Of a DNA stretch of 64,000 nt, positions 1 through 14,154 are shown in pieces. The notes beneath the pieces are model-generated. The model searched no databases and was not told where the DNA came from. It worked only from the letters and a program-made list of their open reading frames with translations. The DNA is from Mactromeris polynyma (lineage: Eukaryota; Mollusca; Bivalvia; Venerida; Mactridae): contig JASFXZ010000037.1 of assembly GCA_032209605.1 (NCBI GenBank), positions 2,728,001 through 2,792,000 of the forward strand, in the 5' to 3' direction. Position numbers and translations under genes: made by a program. Each line of letters opens with the position of its first letter. The first letter of the stretch is position 1.

Positions 1-1380
1 TTAAGTCTATAGGATTTATGCGGTTATACATTTAAATTAACTAAATATTCTAAAATTGATACAAGTATGTCAGTTTTTATTGTAATTGTTGTTTTTAATG
101 GACACGCCTTAGTTGCTTATAAGTGGTTCATGTTTGATTTTTATACACTAGTAAGATTAGTACATAACAGAAGATAATTTTGTTATGGACTTAAGCAATA
201 ACAGCTCATTGTCATTAACAAATATATACACAGATCATGTGGTTAGGAAATAATAACGTATATACATTTGTATATATATGAATAACACCAATAACATAGT
301 CATACTGTTGTTCTTATATTTCTATTACAATGTACAAGTATTTCATACAAAAATCATAAAGATAAATATTACAAGTGATTGTATAAACAATGATTAACGG
401 AAAAAAATCACGCTTTTAAAGATTAAGTATTTTAAAACGTTTGCCACAGCAAGCCCAGGTGTATTTTGTCGCGCGAAAAAGCTGGGTAGATCAGTTTGTG
501 TTTACCTTAGCGCCTGCATCGTAATTTCTGAAAGTTAATCCATATAATTAATACATGAATGAAGAGATGTTGTAGCTTATTTGACAGTTGCTGGGTATAT
601 TACATGCTTGAACACCTTGAGAAATACGATACCTGTCGTCTGCATTCATACCGCATTACTCTGCTTACTTTGTGCGTAAATTGTATATTTACCACGTCAA
701 GCGTGACACAAAACATCAAAGTAATTCATACTTAAACATTCAATTTACTACAGAAAGATCAGAAGGTTTCGTTTTAATGTTGATAAAATCGCGTTTACAA
801 TTGCATTGAATTGAAATCCAGGCAAACCGCGACTGTGGCGAAACGCGTGACGCCACGCGACGGTCACGTTTCTTATACAAGGCATGGCACGCGTCGGGAC
901 AATTGTCACATGATAAGAAAACCAAATATTTGCTACAATGACGAACTTTGTGGTCAAAGGTATTACAAGCATTTAATGGTTAAATAATTAATGAACATAC
1001 ATCATTCTACGGAGACATTTCCTATGATTGATCTTGTCTGGGGTAGGGTCGGTCACGTTTTGATGTCATGACATTAAGGACTTCATAACAACCTTTGGCT
1101 TGATAGTCACAAGATACCGGGTGTCCGGGTGGCACGACTGTCTGCTTATACATCGTATGTTCGTTATCAGATTGAAATATTGGATAATTTGAAAGTTTTC
1201 ATAAGATGTAGTTGTGTTCGAAGCGCACAATTAAACAGAAAGCAACAAGACGACTTGTATTTCTATTTTATATCAATTATTTGTGAGGTAGCCATGAAAA
1301 CCTTGATAATCTAAAAAGAAACATTTTAATATGCGCGCGAACGGTAACTGGTAGAACATAAATTAAATTACATTATGTTT
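1..1380. other. Intergenic, no gene recognised
   Basis: A/T-rich sequence. Short ORFs on the minus strand around 740-972 include a segment reading IRNVTVAWRHAFRHSRGLPG, which looks like part of a dispersed repeat, not a gene. I see no exon with convincing conservation. Confidence 0.5.
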
Positions 1381-1501
1381 AACAGTTTTTACATTGATTA
1401 ATTTAAATTCATAATGTATGATCCGGTAAGATAAGAACTTGTCTGAATTTAAATTAATCAATGTAAACACTGTTCGAAGTTCTTATCTTACCGGATCATA
1501 C
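1381..1501. repeat. Two interleaved inverted repeats (order A-B-A'-B')
   Basis: Arm A (1381-1410) is the reverse complement of A' (1445-1474) at 29 of 30 positions. Arm B (1416-1440) is the perfect 25-bp reverse complement of B' (1477-1501). Because B lies between A and A' and B' lies outside, the two stems cannot nest; as RNA this would be a pseudoknot-type topology. Confidence 0.95.
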
Positions 1502-2309
1502 GCGTCTGTAAATATGCTAATCTGTGGATATAGCGAATATGCAAAAAGTGCTATGATTTATTGCAACGATATTTCTGAGAAATAGGCGTAGGCGTATTAT
1601 TTTTTCTTTATTTATGACCAGAATATAATAGTACAGGATCCTTCCCAAATGAAAAGTGTTTTTGTTCTGTTTTTATACAAAAAATGTGGGTTTTAAGCGA
1701 GTCTGTTTGGAATAAGTGAGTTTAAAGTTGGGTCAAGTGGGTTTTAAATCAAATATTTTTTTAACTCTGTATCTGGAAAAAGTAGGGGTTTATGCGTAAC
1801 AACTCGCTTTTGCTCACTTTAAGCCAATTAAAAACCAACTTCAGGAGAAGTGTGTTAAAAAATCTACATTAACTCAGAAATAATTTTTTTCTCTGGACAA
1901 CCCATATTTTGCCTAGAAAAAACCTGCTCGGTAAGCTAAAAGAACTACTTTAATCCAGTGCCAATACCACCGTGTTTAACTCGGAATAAACCCAGTTTAA
2001 AACCGGGGTTTGTTCACTTATTTGAGAAGGTGTAACCATTAACAACATAATACTGATACACTTTGTACTTATAAGTACATGTACATTTATATACTCAGTA
2101 CATTTGATAACGCACGATATGGGATTTATAAATTACCATCGACTGACTTTTAAGATACAAGAAAAGAACTTGACACGCAATTATTGCACGTGTACGCAAC
2201 ATGTAAGCTAAATTTCACGACAATCGATAAATATGTTAATAAAAATTGAATTTCAAAAGTAATCAATGAATTTTAATGAAGAATGGTTGGTAAAACAATG
2301 TGCGTTTTT

Positions 2310-4565
2310 AAATGTACTGAGTATACATAAATCAAGGTTAACTGATATATTACAACACATAACACACGACAGTGATTGAATGTACTGAGTATATATACAT
2401 CAAGGTTAACTGATATATTACAACACATAACACATGACAGTGATTGAATGTACTGAGTATATATACATCAAGGTTAACTGATATATTACAACACATAACA
2501 CACGACAGTGATTGAATGTACTGAGTATATATAAATCAAGGTTAACTGATATATTACAACACATAACACACGACAGTGATTGAATGTACTGAGTATACAT
2601 AAATCAAGGTTAACTGATATATTACAACACATAACACACGACAGTGATTGAATGTACTGAGTATATATACATCAAGGTTAACTGATATATTACAACACAT
2701 AACACACGACAGTGATTGAATGTACTGAGTATATATACATCAAGGTTAACTGATATATTACAACACATAACACATGACAGTGATTGAATGTACTGAGTAT
2801 ATATAAATCAAGGTTAACTGATATATTACAACACATAACACACGACAGTGATTGAATGTACTGAGTATATATACATCAAGGTTAACTGATATATTACAAC
2901 ACATAACACACGACAGTGATTGAATGTACTGAGTATATATAAATCAAGGTTAACTGATATATTACAACACATAACACACGACAGTGATTGAATGTACTGA
3001 GTATATATACATCAAGGTTAACTGATATATTACAACACATAACACATGACAGTGATTGAATGTACTGAGTATATATACATCAAGGTTAACTGATATATTA
3101 CAACACATAACACACGACAGTGATTGAATGTACTGAGTATACATAAATCAAGGTTAACTGATATATTACAACACATAACACACGACAGTGATTGAATGTA
3201 CTGAGTATACATACATCAAGGTTAACTGATATATTACAACACATAACACATGACAGTGATTGAATGTACTGAGTATACATACATCAAGGTTAACTGATAT
3301 ATTACAACACATAACACATGACAGTGATTGAATGTACTGAGTATACATACATCAAGGTTAACTGATATAATTATTACAAACATAACACATGACAGTGATT
3401 GAATGTACTGAGTATACATACATCAAGGTTAACTGATATATTACAACACATAACACATGACAGTGACTGAATGTACTGAGTATACATACATCAAGGTTAA
3501 CTGATATATTACAACACATAACACACGACAGTGATTGAATGTACTGAGTATACATACATCAAGGTTAACTGATATATTACAACACATAACACATGACAGT
3601 GATTGAATGTACTGAGTATACATACATCAAGGTTAACTGATATATTACAACACATAACACACGACAGTGATTGAATGTACTGAGTATACATAAATCAAGG
3701 TTAACTGATATATTACAACACATAACACACGACAGTGACTGAATGTACTGAGTATACATACATCAAGGTTAACTGATATATTACAACACATAACACATGA
3801 CAGTGACTGAATGTACTGAGTATACATACATCAAGGTTAACTGATATATTACAACACATAACACATGACAGTGATTGAATGTACTGAGTATACATACATC
3901 AAGGTTAACTGATATATTGCAACACATAACACATGACAGTGATTGAATGTACTGAGTATACATACATCAAGGTTAACCGATATATTACAACACATAACAC
4001 ACGACAGTGACTGAATGTACTGAGTATACATACATCAAGGTTAACCGATATATTACAACACATAACACATGACAGTGATTGAATGTACTGAGTATACATA
4101 CATCAAGGTTAACTGATATATTACAACACATAACACATGACAGTGATTGAATGTACTGAGTATACATACATCAAGGTTAACTGATATATTACAACACATA
4201 ACACATGACAGTGATTGAATGTACTGAGTATACATACATCAAGGTTAACTGATATATTACAACACATAACACATGACAGTGATTGAATGTACTGAGTATA
4301 CATACATCAAGGTTAACCGATATATTACAACACATAACACATGACAGTGATTGAATGTACTGAGTATACATACATCAAGGTTAACCGATATATTACAACA
4401 CATAACACATGACAGTGATTGAATGTACTGAGTATACATACATCAAGGTTAACCGATATATTACAACACATTACACACGACAGTGATTGAATGTACTGAG
4501 TATACATACATCACGGTTAACCCATATATTACAACACATAACACATGACAGTGATTGAATGTGAT
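2310..4565. repeat. 68-bp satellite array, about 33 copies
   Basis: Unit starts tgtactgagtatacatacat and continues through aaggttaactgatatattac and acacatgacagtgattgaa. Variants at a few sites (tatatacat/tatacatac, acacatgac/acacacgac, ctgat/ccgat) are unevenly placed: tatatacat dominates the left third, tatacatac the rest. The repeated 60-residue ORFs on the minus strand are by-products of the unit. Confidence 0.97.
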
Positions 4566-5784
4566 TCAATCATTTATTTTAATTATTTATGAATACATTT
4601 GTTTCATCCACACCGCGATGCTGGCGAACATGTTTGCAATATGTTTGTCGTACCGTCGTGAGACATTACGCTCGTGTATTGGTCTGCACAGCAAGCATTT
4701 ACTGATGAAATAATTTACTGTCCAATAGCATGAACAATAATGATGGAATCAAATTTCCTTTAATATTTAAAAAAGGAAACAACACCATCAGATAAAATTA
4801 CTGCAGAAATTTCAAAGTGCCAGTTTTTCACATTTATATGATATATAAATATCAACTTACGTACAGTATCGTGTCAGGTACATTACAAATATACTTTCAA
4901 ATAATTATGTTTTCTAATTTACATCTTGTAAGTCAGATCAAGCTTATAATGGTTCGTGCTAATAATTTTCACTTTTTTACAAACTCCGGATTATATCAGC
5001 AGATGATTTAAGCACGCGACAAGTTCCCGCCATTTTAGTTTACAAATACCGTAATCATTTTAGATCAAAACGGTTGTCCATTTAGTGAATTTCAATCAAA
5101 CTACGCATGATGGGATTATATCCTGATTGCCGAGGGAACAGAAGAGTTTATGGACCATGTACAAAAACCTGCTCATCATTTTGAAGTTTCATCACGGTCT
5201 ATGTTTTTTCTCTCAACAAAATTGTAGAAGGTAATCCCTGATTGAATTCCTACTTTGTGTTTTTAGGCCGGCTACGGTACATTAATGCTATTGAAGACAA
5301 TGTACTGCTACTTTCAAATCAAAGGTTGTATCATTTTTTATGAACAAAATACATAACAGGATTAATTTTTGATACAAAAACACATGTCTTCCCCGCCCAA
5401 AATCTGCGACCAGAGCCACATAACGAGACATGGTATACCCAACTGTCACATATTGATACTTTTATAGAAATACAGAATATTTTATTCATTATACCACCTC
5501 TTGATTGAAATATTGCGCCACCCAACTTCTGCATGGTTAGTTCCTGACAAGCTGCAGGCACATATACTTAACGCCATTAAAACGCAACTATATCACTTTA
5601 GCTTTTATTTTGTGCCATGTTTAAAAAAGCGTTTTGTTGTTACAGATGAGTAAACAGTAAAAATAAACTATGGTCCTTTGATTCATATTTAATAATTGAT
5701 TAACTATAAGAAATTATGTTTGTGAATTAAAATATGTCTCCGTGCTGACGCGGACAATTTAGTAGCGTTATTAATGGCGTGGAG
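4566..5784. other. Intergenic, nothing recognised
   Basis: No conserved reading frame, RNA gene or array seen. ORFs at 4817-5011 (+) and 5331-5561 (-) show no family features. Confidence 0.45.
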
Positions 5785-5995
5785 TATATTTGAGCGCTGC
5801 TGTGGGATTTCCAACCTCTTCTGTAAGTGACGTCATTTCAAGAAAACGTAACATGTGATGTCCCTATGTGCAAGCAGGAAACAATATTTACTCCATATGG
5901 TCACTTTGTTTTCATTTTGTAAGTGCATGGTGACGTTTTCTGAAAATGACGTCACTTATAGAAGAGGTTGGAAATCGTACAGCGCTCATTTATAT
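5785..5995. mobile_element. MITE family A, copy 1 (complete)
   Basis: A hairpin element with long terminal inverted repeats: tgagcgctgctg...ccaacctcttctgtaag at the left and the reverse complement at the right. TGACGTCA occurs in both arms (near 5829 and 5949). Related copies lie at 6961, 10240, 23334, 31249 and 57364. Flanks suggest insertion at TA or TATAT. Confidence 0.85.
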
Positions 5996-6534
5996 TTCTA
6001 AATTAATAACGCTGCAACGAAAATATATTATATACATATGATCTGTTTAAAATAACTGGCTACATACTTGTGACAAAAATTCAGAAAACCTATTGAAACT
6101 AAATGAGCATATTATATTTGAACTCAGTTTGCGTAGATGGAGAAATAAAGCATGATCAGTACTGTATGGTGGTATTTATTTGTGTTTCATATTTCTGAAC
6201 AATTGTGATTGAGTATTAGAATTTTGCATATCACATAACAGCCGGACGGACGCACGGGCTGAAACACAGACATACATGAATTCTTATTAAATGTATGCTA
6301 TATGGTTTTTGAGGGACTTCATAACAGCAGTATAGAAACCACTGAATTCTGTAGATACAGATGACACACCTGCAAGAACAACAGTAACTGTGTTGACAAA
6401 TTTATTGAAGATTCGTATGTCTAGTAGGGTAATATTTAATTATTGTCTTGGTTAAATATGTAATGTATGTATTATTTATTCCTCAACTGCATATTTGTGG
6501 TAATCTCTGAAATGGATGCACCGAGCATCGTTTC

Positions 6535-6855
6535 TGAGAAAAAATTGTGAAAGAGTTATGACTGAGCAGCAAAACAATTATCGGTAAACATTGAGACGGT
6601 CCCTTTTTAAAAAGAAACATGTGTTTGTAAAATAGTATTGTATCTGAAAACATATTTGATGTATTAAATGTGTGAACCTCAGATTTTTTTTGTAGTCTTG
6701 ATTACCATATTAAAAGTGCTGTAAATCCCTGAAAAAATGTCAGTTTTTTAGTGACCTACAAATCAGAAATGTAAATAACTCAATTTCGCCCGGATACGTC
6801 ATTTGGGCCAAAAATCTCAGAGAATGACACATTTATTTACAGCACTCTTAATTGA
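6535..6855 (+). repeat. Dispersed repeat G, forward copy
   Basis: Shares several blocks with 14155-14480 in opposite orientation, for example aacaattatcggtaaacatt and tttgggccaaaaatctcaga. No coding capacity seen; probably a decayed non-autonomous element. Confidence 0.8.
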
Positions 6856-6960
6856 GGAATATTTTAAGCGTCAAGTCTCCAAATTGTTCAATAAATACAC
6901 ATGTAAGCAGATAAGCCAATATAAGAGAAATGGATTGCTTAGTTTTCATTTCATGAAATG

Positions 6961-7090
6961 AGCGTCACTATTTGCAAGCAAGAAACAATATTTACTCCAA
7001 ATCGTCACTTCGTTTTCATATTTCCATATGGGCCTAATATTGCACACTGTCAGAAAAGAAGAGGTTGGAAATCGTGCAGCGGCGCATATA
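6961..7090. mobile_element. MITE family A, copy 2 (left end missing)
   Basis: Has the internal block tttgcaagcaagaaacaata and the right arm gaagaggttggaaatcgtgc followed by agcggcgcatata. The left arm is lost. Confidence 0.8.
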
Positions 7091-10000
7091 TTGGTATGTC
7101 CGTCAGAACGTGAAAGAATTATTGTGTTAAGTGTTATAAGGAATGTCTGTAATCGTTATGTTCTTGTTAGTGATTAAATGATTAAATATTTCTTAGTGAA
7201 GGCCATATGAAATCACTTATATATAGTTATGATTTGCTGTACTGTATTTGTCTTATATGTCATCTTTAGCATATTATGTTATTATAATTATTATAATAAT
7301 AAGAAGGGAGTGAAGTTCTACTACTAGGGGAAGCTACTACAAACATAGTAAGGCGCTTCACTGAACAATGTACAGACTTGTATTAGCAATATATGTTGTA
7401 AATATCAATAATGTTGTGCATAATATCTCATTTCCTTATAGTGATGTTTTATATTGGTTTACGGTCATATTTTTATTGCTACCATCAATAACCAAACTTA
7501 ACCGTCAAATCTACTGACATGTTTTATATTCATTACGGAATGCGCAACACCGATTGGTCAATTGCTGAACGAATGATCCCCGCCACTAATGGCGAGTGAC
7601 AAGATAGATCAACCAAAACAGCTTTGACCCCATCAGTCCATATGTTGGTTAATTGTTTAATTAAGTAATTCAGTTTTCCATAGGTCTATTGACCTGTAAA
7701 GACCTGTATGGTGCTAAGTGAAATAAGGCTGAAAGTATTGACAACATCATTAGAATATTAAATCATATATCATATATAATAGGGGTATTGATATGGGCAT
7801 CATGAAAGATAACAAAGTGTAATAGAAACGAATGAATTATTATCATCATTTTGACAGAAAATTGATTGTAACTTGAAACTTGTACTATTCCAAAAATTGT
7901 GAAGACAATCGCGCAACGGTGGTGTAAGTTTTCACTAAGATACGCTCCTAATTAATTCTTTTTAACTTATAATTTATATGATCTTCCTGTATACCACCCA
8001 CTGGACGCTCACTTAAGCACGCTCATTTCAAAGTAATCATTCATATTTTATTGTAGGGGTTCCCATATTATCATGAATCTAGTCTAGGTTTGTCTTTGTA
8101 GCTACCTGTGTGAAGAGAAATCGTTTTAGACAATGTTTGATAATAATTCGCATTTATATAACCGCTTTGTCTCTGTAATGCCATGAACACTTTCAATGCC
8201 TTATTCACAAGTTAATGCCATTCTCTTTCAGCGATATTTTCACCATAATAGTATTTTAATAGTAAGATGGCTGTTCAACACGAAGTTTAATGCTTTTGAT
8301 TTAGAGATCGTCAATTTGGGAACAAAACATTTACCTGCTGTATTTTTACGATCAGCAAACCAGACAGAGACGTGACGTGCTATCAAGTTACGGTTCCTCA
8401 ATGTACCGATATTGAGAAAGGGACATAAACATGTTTTTATTATAACATCATTCAATTAAATTACATGAGCATGATTTATAGTGTTTGATTTTACGTTGTT
8501 TTACCCCTATTGTCATATAAGGCAATTGCCTTGCAATGTCCGATAATTTGTTCAGTCAATTTGTCAAACAAATAAAAGTGTATGAATGTACGTCATGAGT
8601 ACGAACTATTAGATGATTTACCAGAAACACGTGCAATCGTTGTCACAAGACTATTCTTACGAACAATCCTCTTATTCGACCAATTCCATAAACCACCGTG
8701 AAAAATACCCGTGCCTAAAAGAGGCGAGCAATTATATCTGTCCCGCTGTGACATCGTTCCCGTTATGTCGGCGTGTATAATGAAATGTTTGACGTCAAAA
8801 GTTGCCCCCCTAGCAAGCACAGTTTAGTAATCAGGATTTTAATAAGGAGAATTTGTGACTATAATACGTTTGTACATCCGTAGTTTTCGCAACATTAAGC
8901 ATAACTAGTTCTGTCGTGCAAATATGGCGCATGATGACCCCCACCCGTCCAAATATTGTGAGCAAGCACTGTAGCGGAATAAGTACGCATTGTAACAGCA
9001 AGAATAAATTTGACTCTCACCGTGAACATTATACCAGGGACAATACGATGATAGGACGAGTTGGTTATCAATAGAATTGGATAATTTATTTTCTTACGGT
9101 CGAATGTTTAACAATGCGTAGATTACGGGGATAAAGCTATCTGACGGTAATAGCATGTTTACAGATTGACTCTGTCTAAGCACACATAAAAGGAGGAGAA
9201 AGTGCGGCTTTGTGTCCTACACGTATGATTTAACTCAAAACACTCATTTTTGCAATTTAATTTCGCCAAAATATGAATTAAAATATAATCGTATTCATGT
9301 TTATTATTTTAATGCTGATGTTATCTATTGGCCATTTTAATGTTATCGCAGCTGATAAGATTCCTGGCATCCGACTCTAATCATTGAGAGGTCACATTTC
9401 ATAAATATACGACATTTATTCATGTTAATTACTGTTAATAGTTCCGTACAGTATGTTATATTGTGGTCATTTATTGTATAAACTGAATATTGGAATATAT
9501 TATAAAACATCATTATCAACAACACACCAAGAAGATATTTTCGTACAATAACATTAATTCGTGTCTTTGTATGATCAAGAAATTTTGCAAATTGTTCCGA
9601 TTTAATCACGCCATTTTATAGCTCTGCTCGATTTCTAGATACAAAGGCTGATACTAAAGCATACATAGCGGCGCCATGTGGAATATATACCCGGTTTGTG
9701 GTGGTAAAACAGGTGTGTAGCGGTAAAACTTGCCTGATGACGAAAGCAGGCTTTAATCACCATTTATTCAACACTAAAGATACCTGGTTTAGTAGAAATC
9801 AGAGAAAATCATCGTTTCGTGTGACTGGGAAAGTACATTTTCTGTTAAATCGCTGAGTACAAATGAAATATTGGAATACTGAAGTGTGAAAGGTTAATTA
9901 AGATTTCAAATCCGATCAATACTTTAACACAAAGTATTTCACACTGGTGATCCTCTTAATGGTTAAATGCCAGCATTTCCTGATTGGAAAGAAATTCATT

Positions 10001-10239
10001 TCTCAAAATTAAATCAATTTATTTCTGTTGAATACTGAAAATTTTATTAATAAATGCACGTAAGACACCAGTTAGCTCATAAATTATATTAAGGTATCAA
10101 TGCCAAGGTGGATTGCATCATTATAGATAGAAAACATACGTATTAAGTGTTGCAGAAAATTGTCAAATGCATTTGAAAATAGATGTATATTTCTTTCAGC
10201 ACCTATAGTGCATACATTCTCACATAATAAAATGCCCAC
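7091..10239. other. Intergenic, no gene recognised
   Basis: A/T-rich sequence with small ORFs. The minus-strand ORF at 8593-8820 contains TGTMSQRDRYNCSPLLGTG and a Trp-rich stretch. I do not recognise it and see no exon partners; it could be a dispersed repeat. No RNA gene or array found. Confidence 0.45.
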
Positions 10240-10388
10240 TTACTTTAATGATGTAATTTCTTTTTCGTTTTCACATTGCCATATAGGGCAAATATTGTTT
10301 ACTGTTAGTACATTGAGACGTCACATGTGGCGTTTTCTGGAAATGACGTCATGACGAAGTCGGAACTCGTACAGCGGCGCTCATATAG
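10240..10388. mobile_element. MITE family A, copy 3 (left end decayed)
   Basis: Contains cgttttcacattgccatata, a TGACGTCA-containing right arm, and the end acagcggcgctcatata. Confidence 0.75.
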
Positions 10389-11614
10389 TAAACAAGTTAC
10401 ACCTGTAGCTTATTGTGATCGCCATGAAATAACGATATTATTATTATTATTATCTCGGAGACTCTGGACTGAATGGAAGTGGTAATTTGAATGGCAATAG
10501 AATAGTATAAATAAAAGTGACAAATGTTTCGTCTTTTTAACAATCAAATAATCAGTTTTCATTGTTATTTGTAAGTCGTCGATAATGACTCGTGAGAACG
10601 TAAATTAGATATAATACCTAAATAATTATGATATAGTACAATATATAACTTAATTGAATTCAGAGGCAAAATTTAGAGGGTCATAGTCTTACCTATTATA
10701 AGTACTATAAAAATGTTCAACTTACATTGAAAATAATATAATAATTATGTTAAATAATTCATGTTCTATAATTATCTTATTATTTATTTATAAAAAAACT
10801 GCTACAGATTCAGTAAACGAATCCTATTTGCCAATATCTCTATTAGTTTCTGTATCACAAACATCGAGAACTCTCGTCCACAGCGTTATTATAAAGGGAG
10901 CCGGATTAAACTCTCGCTTAATGAGTTCTAATTGATTTTAAATACACAAGGAATTATATTACAAAATTGTAGGAACCAAATGACTTACACTAACTCATGT
11001 TAACGCTAACCGCGGCGAGAGCCTACAATGTTTATCGAACCGTAACGACTGGCAACATACGGATGCCGGCCCGAGAATGCCTCATGATTTTATCATGAAC
11101 TGACTCTTTGTGTGTCCTTTCTTAAATACATCAATATTTAATAACAGCAACATTGATGTGCATATTTAAATGTCATGGGAATTCGCGAATTATTTAATAC
11201 TAACGAGAATATTTTTATGTCTACACAAATTGATCTGCATCAAATCAACCTAGAGCGCTCCAGGATAACTGCGAAGAATCGCTTGAAGAATGCAGGGATG
11301 TCATAATGTCACTGATACATCAATTATATAACACTTCGTGGGAAACTTCACTCATCTCTGATACAAAATAGCATTTCAAGAATAAATTAACATCTAAAGA
11401 TTTTAGCGTGCTCGTTTCAAATATAACACGTGATCGTTAAGAATTTTATGGATTTATAATAATGAGATATCATTTTTTATTTTATTATATCCGGGTAGAT
11501 TAAAAAAGCAGTGTATGATGTCTTTGTCTTTTATACAGCGACGACTTTGCATTATCAATCCACCAATTATGTTCAATGTACCATTTTAAAGTCATTTCAT
11601 CATCATACATATGG
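10389..11614. other. Intergenic, nothing recognised
   Basis: Includes a short (ATT)n run near 10437. ORF 10747-10935 (+) has no family features. Confidence 0.4.
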
Positions 11615-11847
11615 CTGAGGTACGGTGGCATAGAGGTGACACGAGGGAAATAAGTTTTATCTCGTTCCCACGACTTTGTATGTCGTGGGAAAGAGTTAGT
11701 AAGTCGTGACCGCGAGATAACTATGTCGTGGGAACGAGATAGTTAAATCAAGGCCACGACATACCAAGTCGTGGGAACGAGTTTGTAAGTCGTGGCCACG
11801 AGATGAAAATAATGGCACACGTGTCACCTCTATGCCACCGTACTCAG
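11615..11847. mobile_element. MITE-like hairpin element E
   Basis: Terminal inverted repeats of about 27 bp: ctgaggtacggtggcatag (continuing to gaggtgacac) at the left, with its near-perfect reverse complement ending ccaccgtactcag at the right. The inside repeats the motif tcgtgggaacgagat in both orientations, so the whole unit can fold into a branched hairpin. Confidence 0.88.
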
Positions 11848-12541
11848 GTCCTGTGCTCACAAAGAATTAGTTTTCGGGATTCGGATCAATACCAAATTTA
11901 GTTTCCGACAAACTTTGATAAAATTGTTATGCAAAGCACAGATTTTAACTTTATTTGACTGATTTCAACTTCATGCAAATTGCTTAAAAACTTGACATTC
12001 AGACCCCACATTTATTCAGAAAGAGCTGGAAGTTATTAAGTTAAAAGTGGTTCTTAAACATTCATCCTGATTATACTGATACTTTATTTAGAAATTAAGG
12101 CATTATGCCCACGAATCATAATTACAAGTTTTGTAAATGCATACATTTTGTTCAATCAAGAAATATGAAATAGATGTACTAGTCATCTATACAAATTTTC
12201 CTTAAACAAATCACGACTGAATGTTTAAATTACCGGCATACACCATTCTTATACAAGTAAATACCACTGTACATATTTTATCTACCATATTTGAAGTTAA
12301 TACTAAAGTAGGAAAAACCCATATGAACAGAAAAGGATCACATATTTAGATCAGTTTCTGTCTCCATTGTAATTAATTATTTTCTTCAACCATACGTTTA
12401 ATATTGTCACAATGTTAATGTTGTTTAGAAGAGATTTCGTATATTTGTGTTCGTTTATGAGAATATCTGTATAAAGTATGAAATTGCTTTAAGAAAATGG
12501 GAAAATATCGAGATAAACCTGATCGAGATAAGTTGATTCCC
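11848..12541. other. Intergenic, nothing recognised
   Basis: A/T-rich, no conserved frame or repeat noticed. Confidence 0.4.
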
Positions 12542-12677
12542 TGCGTCAACTTTGGGCCTGGTTCAAACATATCTACCGTAGTGAATAACGCCGTATTACG
12601 GTTAGGTACATTGCGTCAACTTTGGGCCTGGTTCAAACATATCTACCGTAGTGAATAACGCCGTATTACGGTTAGGT
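12542..12677. repeat. 70-bp tandem duplication (two copies)
   Basis: The block starting tgcgtcaactttgggcctgg occurs at 12542 and again at 12612 without visible changes over about 65 bases, suggesting a recent duplication. Confidence 0.93.
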
Positions 12678-12689
12678 GACAGCTCAAGA

Positions 12690-12855
12690 GACACGCTCTT
12701 TTGAAAATGTAAAGTTCTTCCTTTGTTGAGAGGTTGTTGGTCTAGAGATGTTAAATTGGTAGTAATTGTTCACGACTAGAACATTGATAATGTTTTTGAA
12801 GAGAAGTTGTTGCTCAAGAGCGGGCCGTTTTGGAGTGACACTGTAAAGCATGTCT
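12690..12855. mobile_element. Dispersed element K, copy 1
   Basis: Contains gagaggttgttggtctagag and gttgttgctcaagagcggg. Similar, more diverged copies are at 28005-28150 and 34440-34600, with a fragment near 50910. The ends resemble those bounding the minisatellite element at 25.2-27.1 kb. Confidence 0.6.
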
Positions 12856-13594
12856 ATAAGAGATAGGCATGTCACATTTCCAAATACTAGCAGACATTTG
12901 TGGCTATATATACCAGGTATTTCAAATAGAGAAATCACTTTATTTTATAGGGAATGCGATTTGTTATATATATATGGTATATTATCAAGTCCGTGCAATA
13001 CTCCGGTCAGTTTTAAATAATTTAATCAGTAATTATGGAGACCAATATAATATCAAGATGTAAACATGGACTACACAAAAGTGTTATTTCCACATCATCG
13101 TAGCGCCAAATTTCTTACATTGATGATCTCAAATGATGCTAAAGAAAGAAGGTTGATGTCTTGACCTATGATCTTGTCCATCCATTAAGTCCCCCCTCCC
13201 CTGATTGTCCTCTTTGATTCGCCTAGTTATCCCTCATGGTCGACCAGGCCATTCCTTGCGCCTCTGTTCCCTTACGTGTGTACCCTTTAACATCATCAAG
13301 TGCCTTATGTTTTGTGGATTGTCGTTTTCCCCGAGGTCTTAAGTATGTGGCGTTTACTGTAGCAACTTATTCTCTCTCATTTACAAAACAGTTATTAAAT
13401 AATCTCCCCACATATTGTGGTCATTCAATTGCGGTTAAAGTGTAAATACAGACACTTCTTATGTAATTGTATGTAAAAAGGAGAACAATCCGGACAAACA
13501 TGAGTTATTTGATAATTATTATTATGTGTTACTGTATCATCTAATGGAAATTTCTATCAAACACAAACATCTCTGTCACAACAAGCGTCATTAA

Positions 13595-13935
13595 ATTCGC
13601 GTTTTGACAAAATTGGTCGTGAAATTGCTGATAAAATCAAACTGTATGATTCTATGGTTTCACCGGTGTAAAGTTTGGGGCTATCATAAGGGACCCGATA
13701 TTGAAAACGTGCAGTTAAAATTTCTTAAACGTGTCCTGAAAGTTCGTCAGCAGACAAGCATTGACGGAATCATAATATTATGTACATACTTCGTCAAGTA
13801 AGAGTAAGAAAATACTGGTTCAGAAATATAAAAGCCTCTGAATCACCAGTTTATAAATTATTCAATGTATTCAATCAGTGTGATAAACAATCTGGTCATG
13901 TTCATGAATGGTCGCTAAATGATTGATGGCCTCGA
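13595..13935 (+). pseudogene. LINE reverse transcriptase C-terminal fragment, broken
   Basis: The reading KVWGYHKGPDIENVQLKFLK followed by RVLKVRQQTS matches the typical end of non-LTR retrotransposon ORF2 proteins (EVWGFHKAPDIE...HLKFCKR). An upstream piece in another frame reads LYDSMVSPV, and a further piece after a stop reads KYWFRN and SPVYKLFN. At least one frameshift and stops separate them. No 5' part of the element is present nearby. Confidence 0.8.
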
Positions 13936-14154
13936 TTATACGTATTTATGGAATAATGCAACAGTCTCAAATGGTGACATAACAATCATAATAACAACAG
14001 TATGTAATCAATATTTTAAACAATGGTTTTCCGAAATTTATGTTTCGTCCAATTTAAAAAACGTATAATTTATTTAAGAAAAACTTGAAACTGAAACATA
14101 ATTTAAGTTGTATGAGAATTGATAATCCCAGAATAGCATTAACCAGATTTATTT

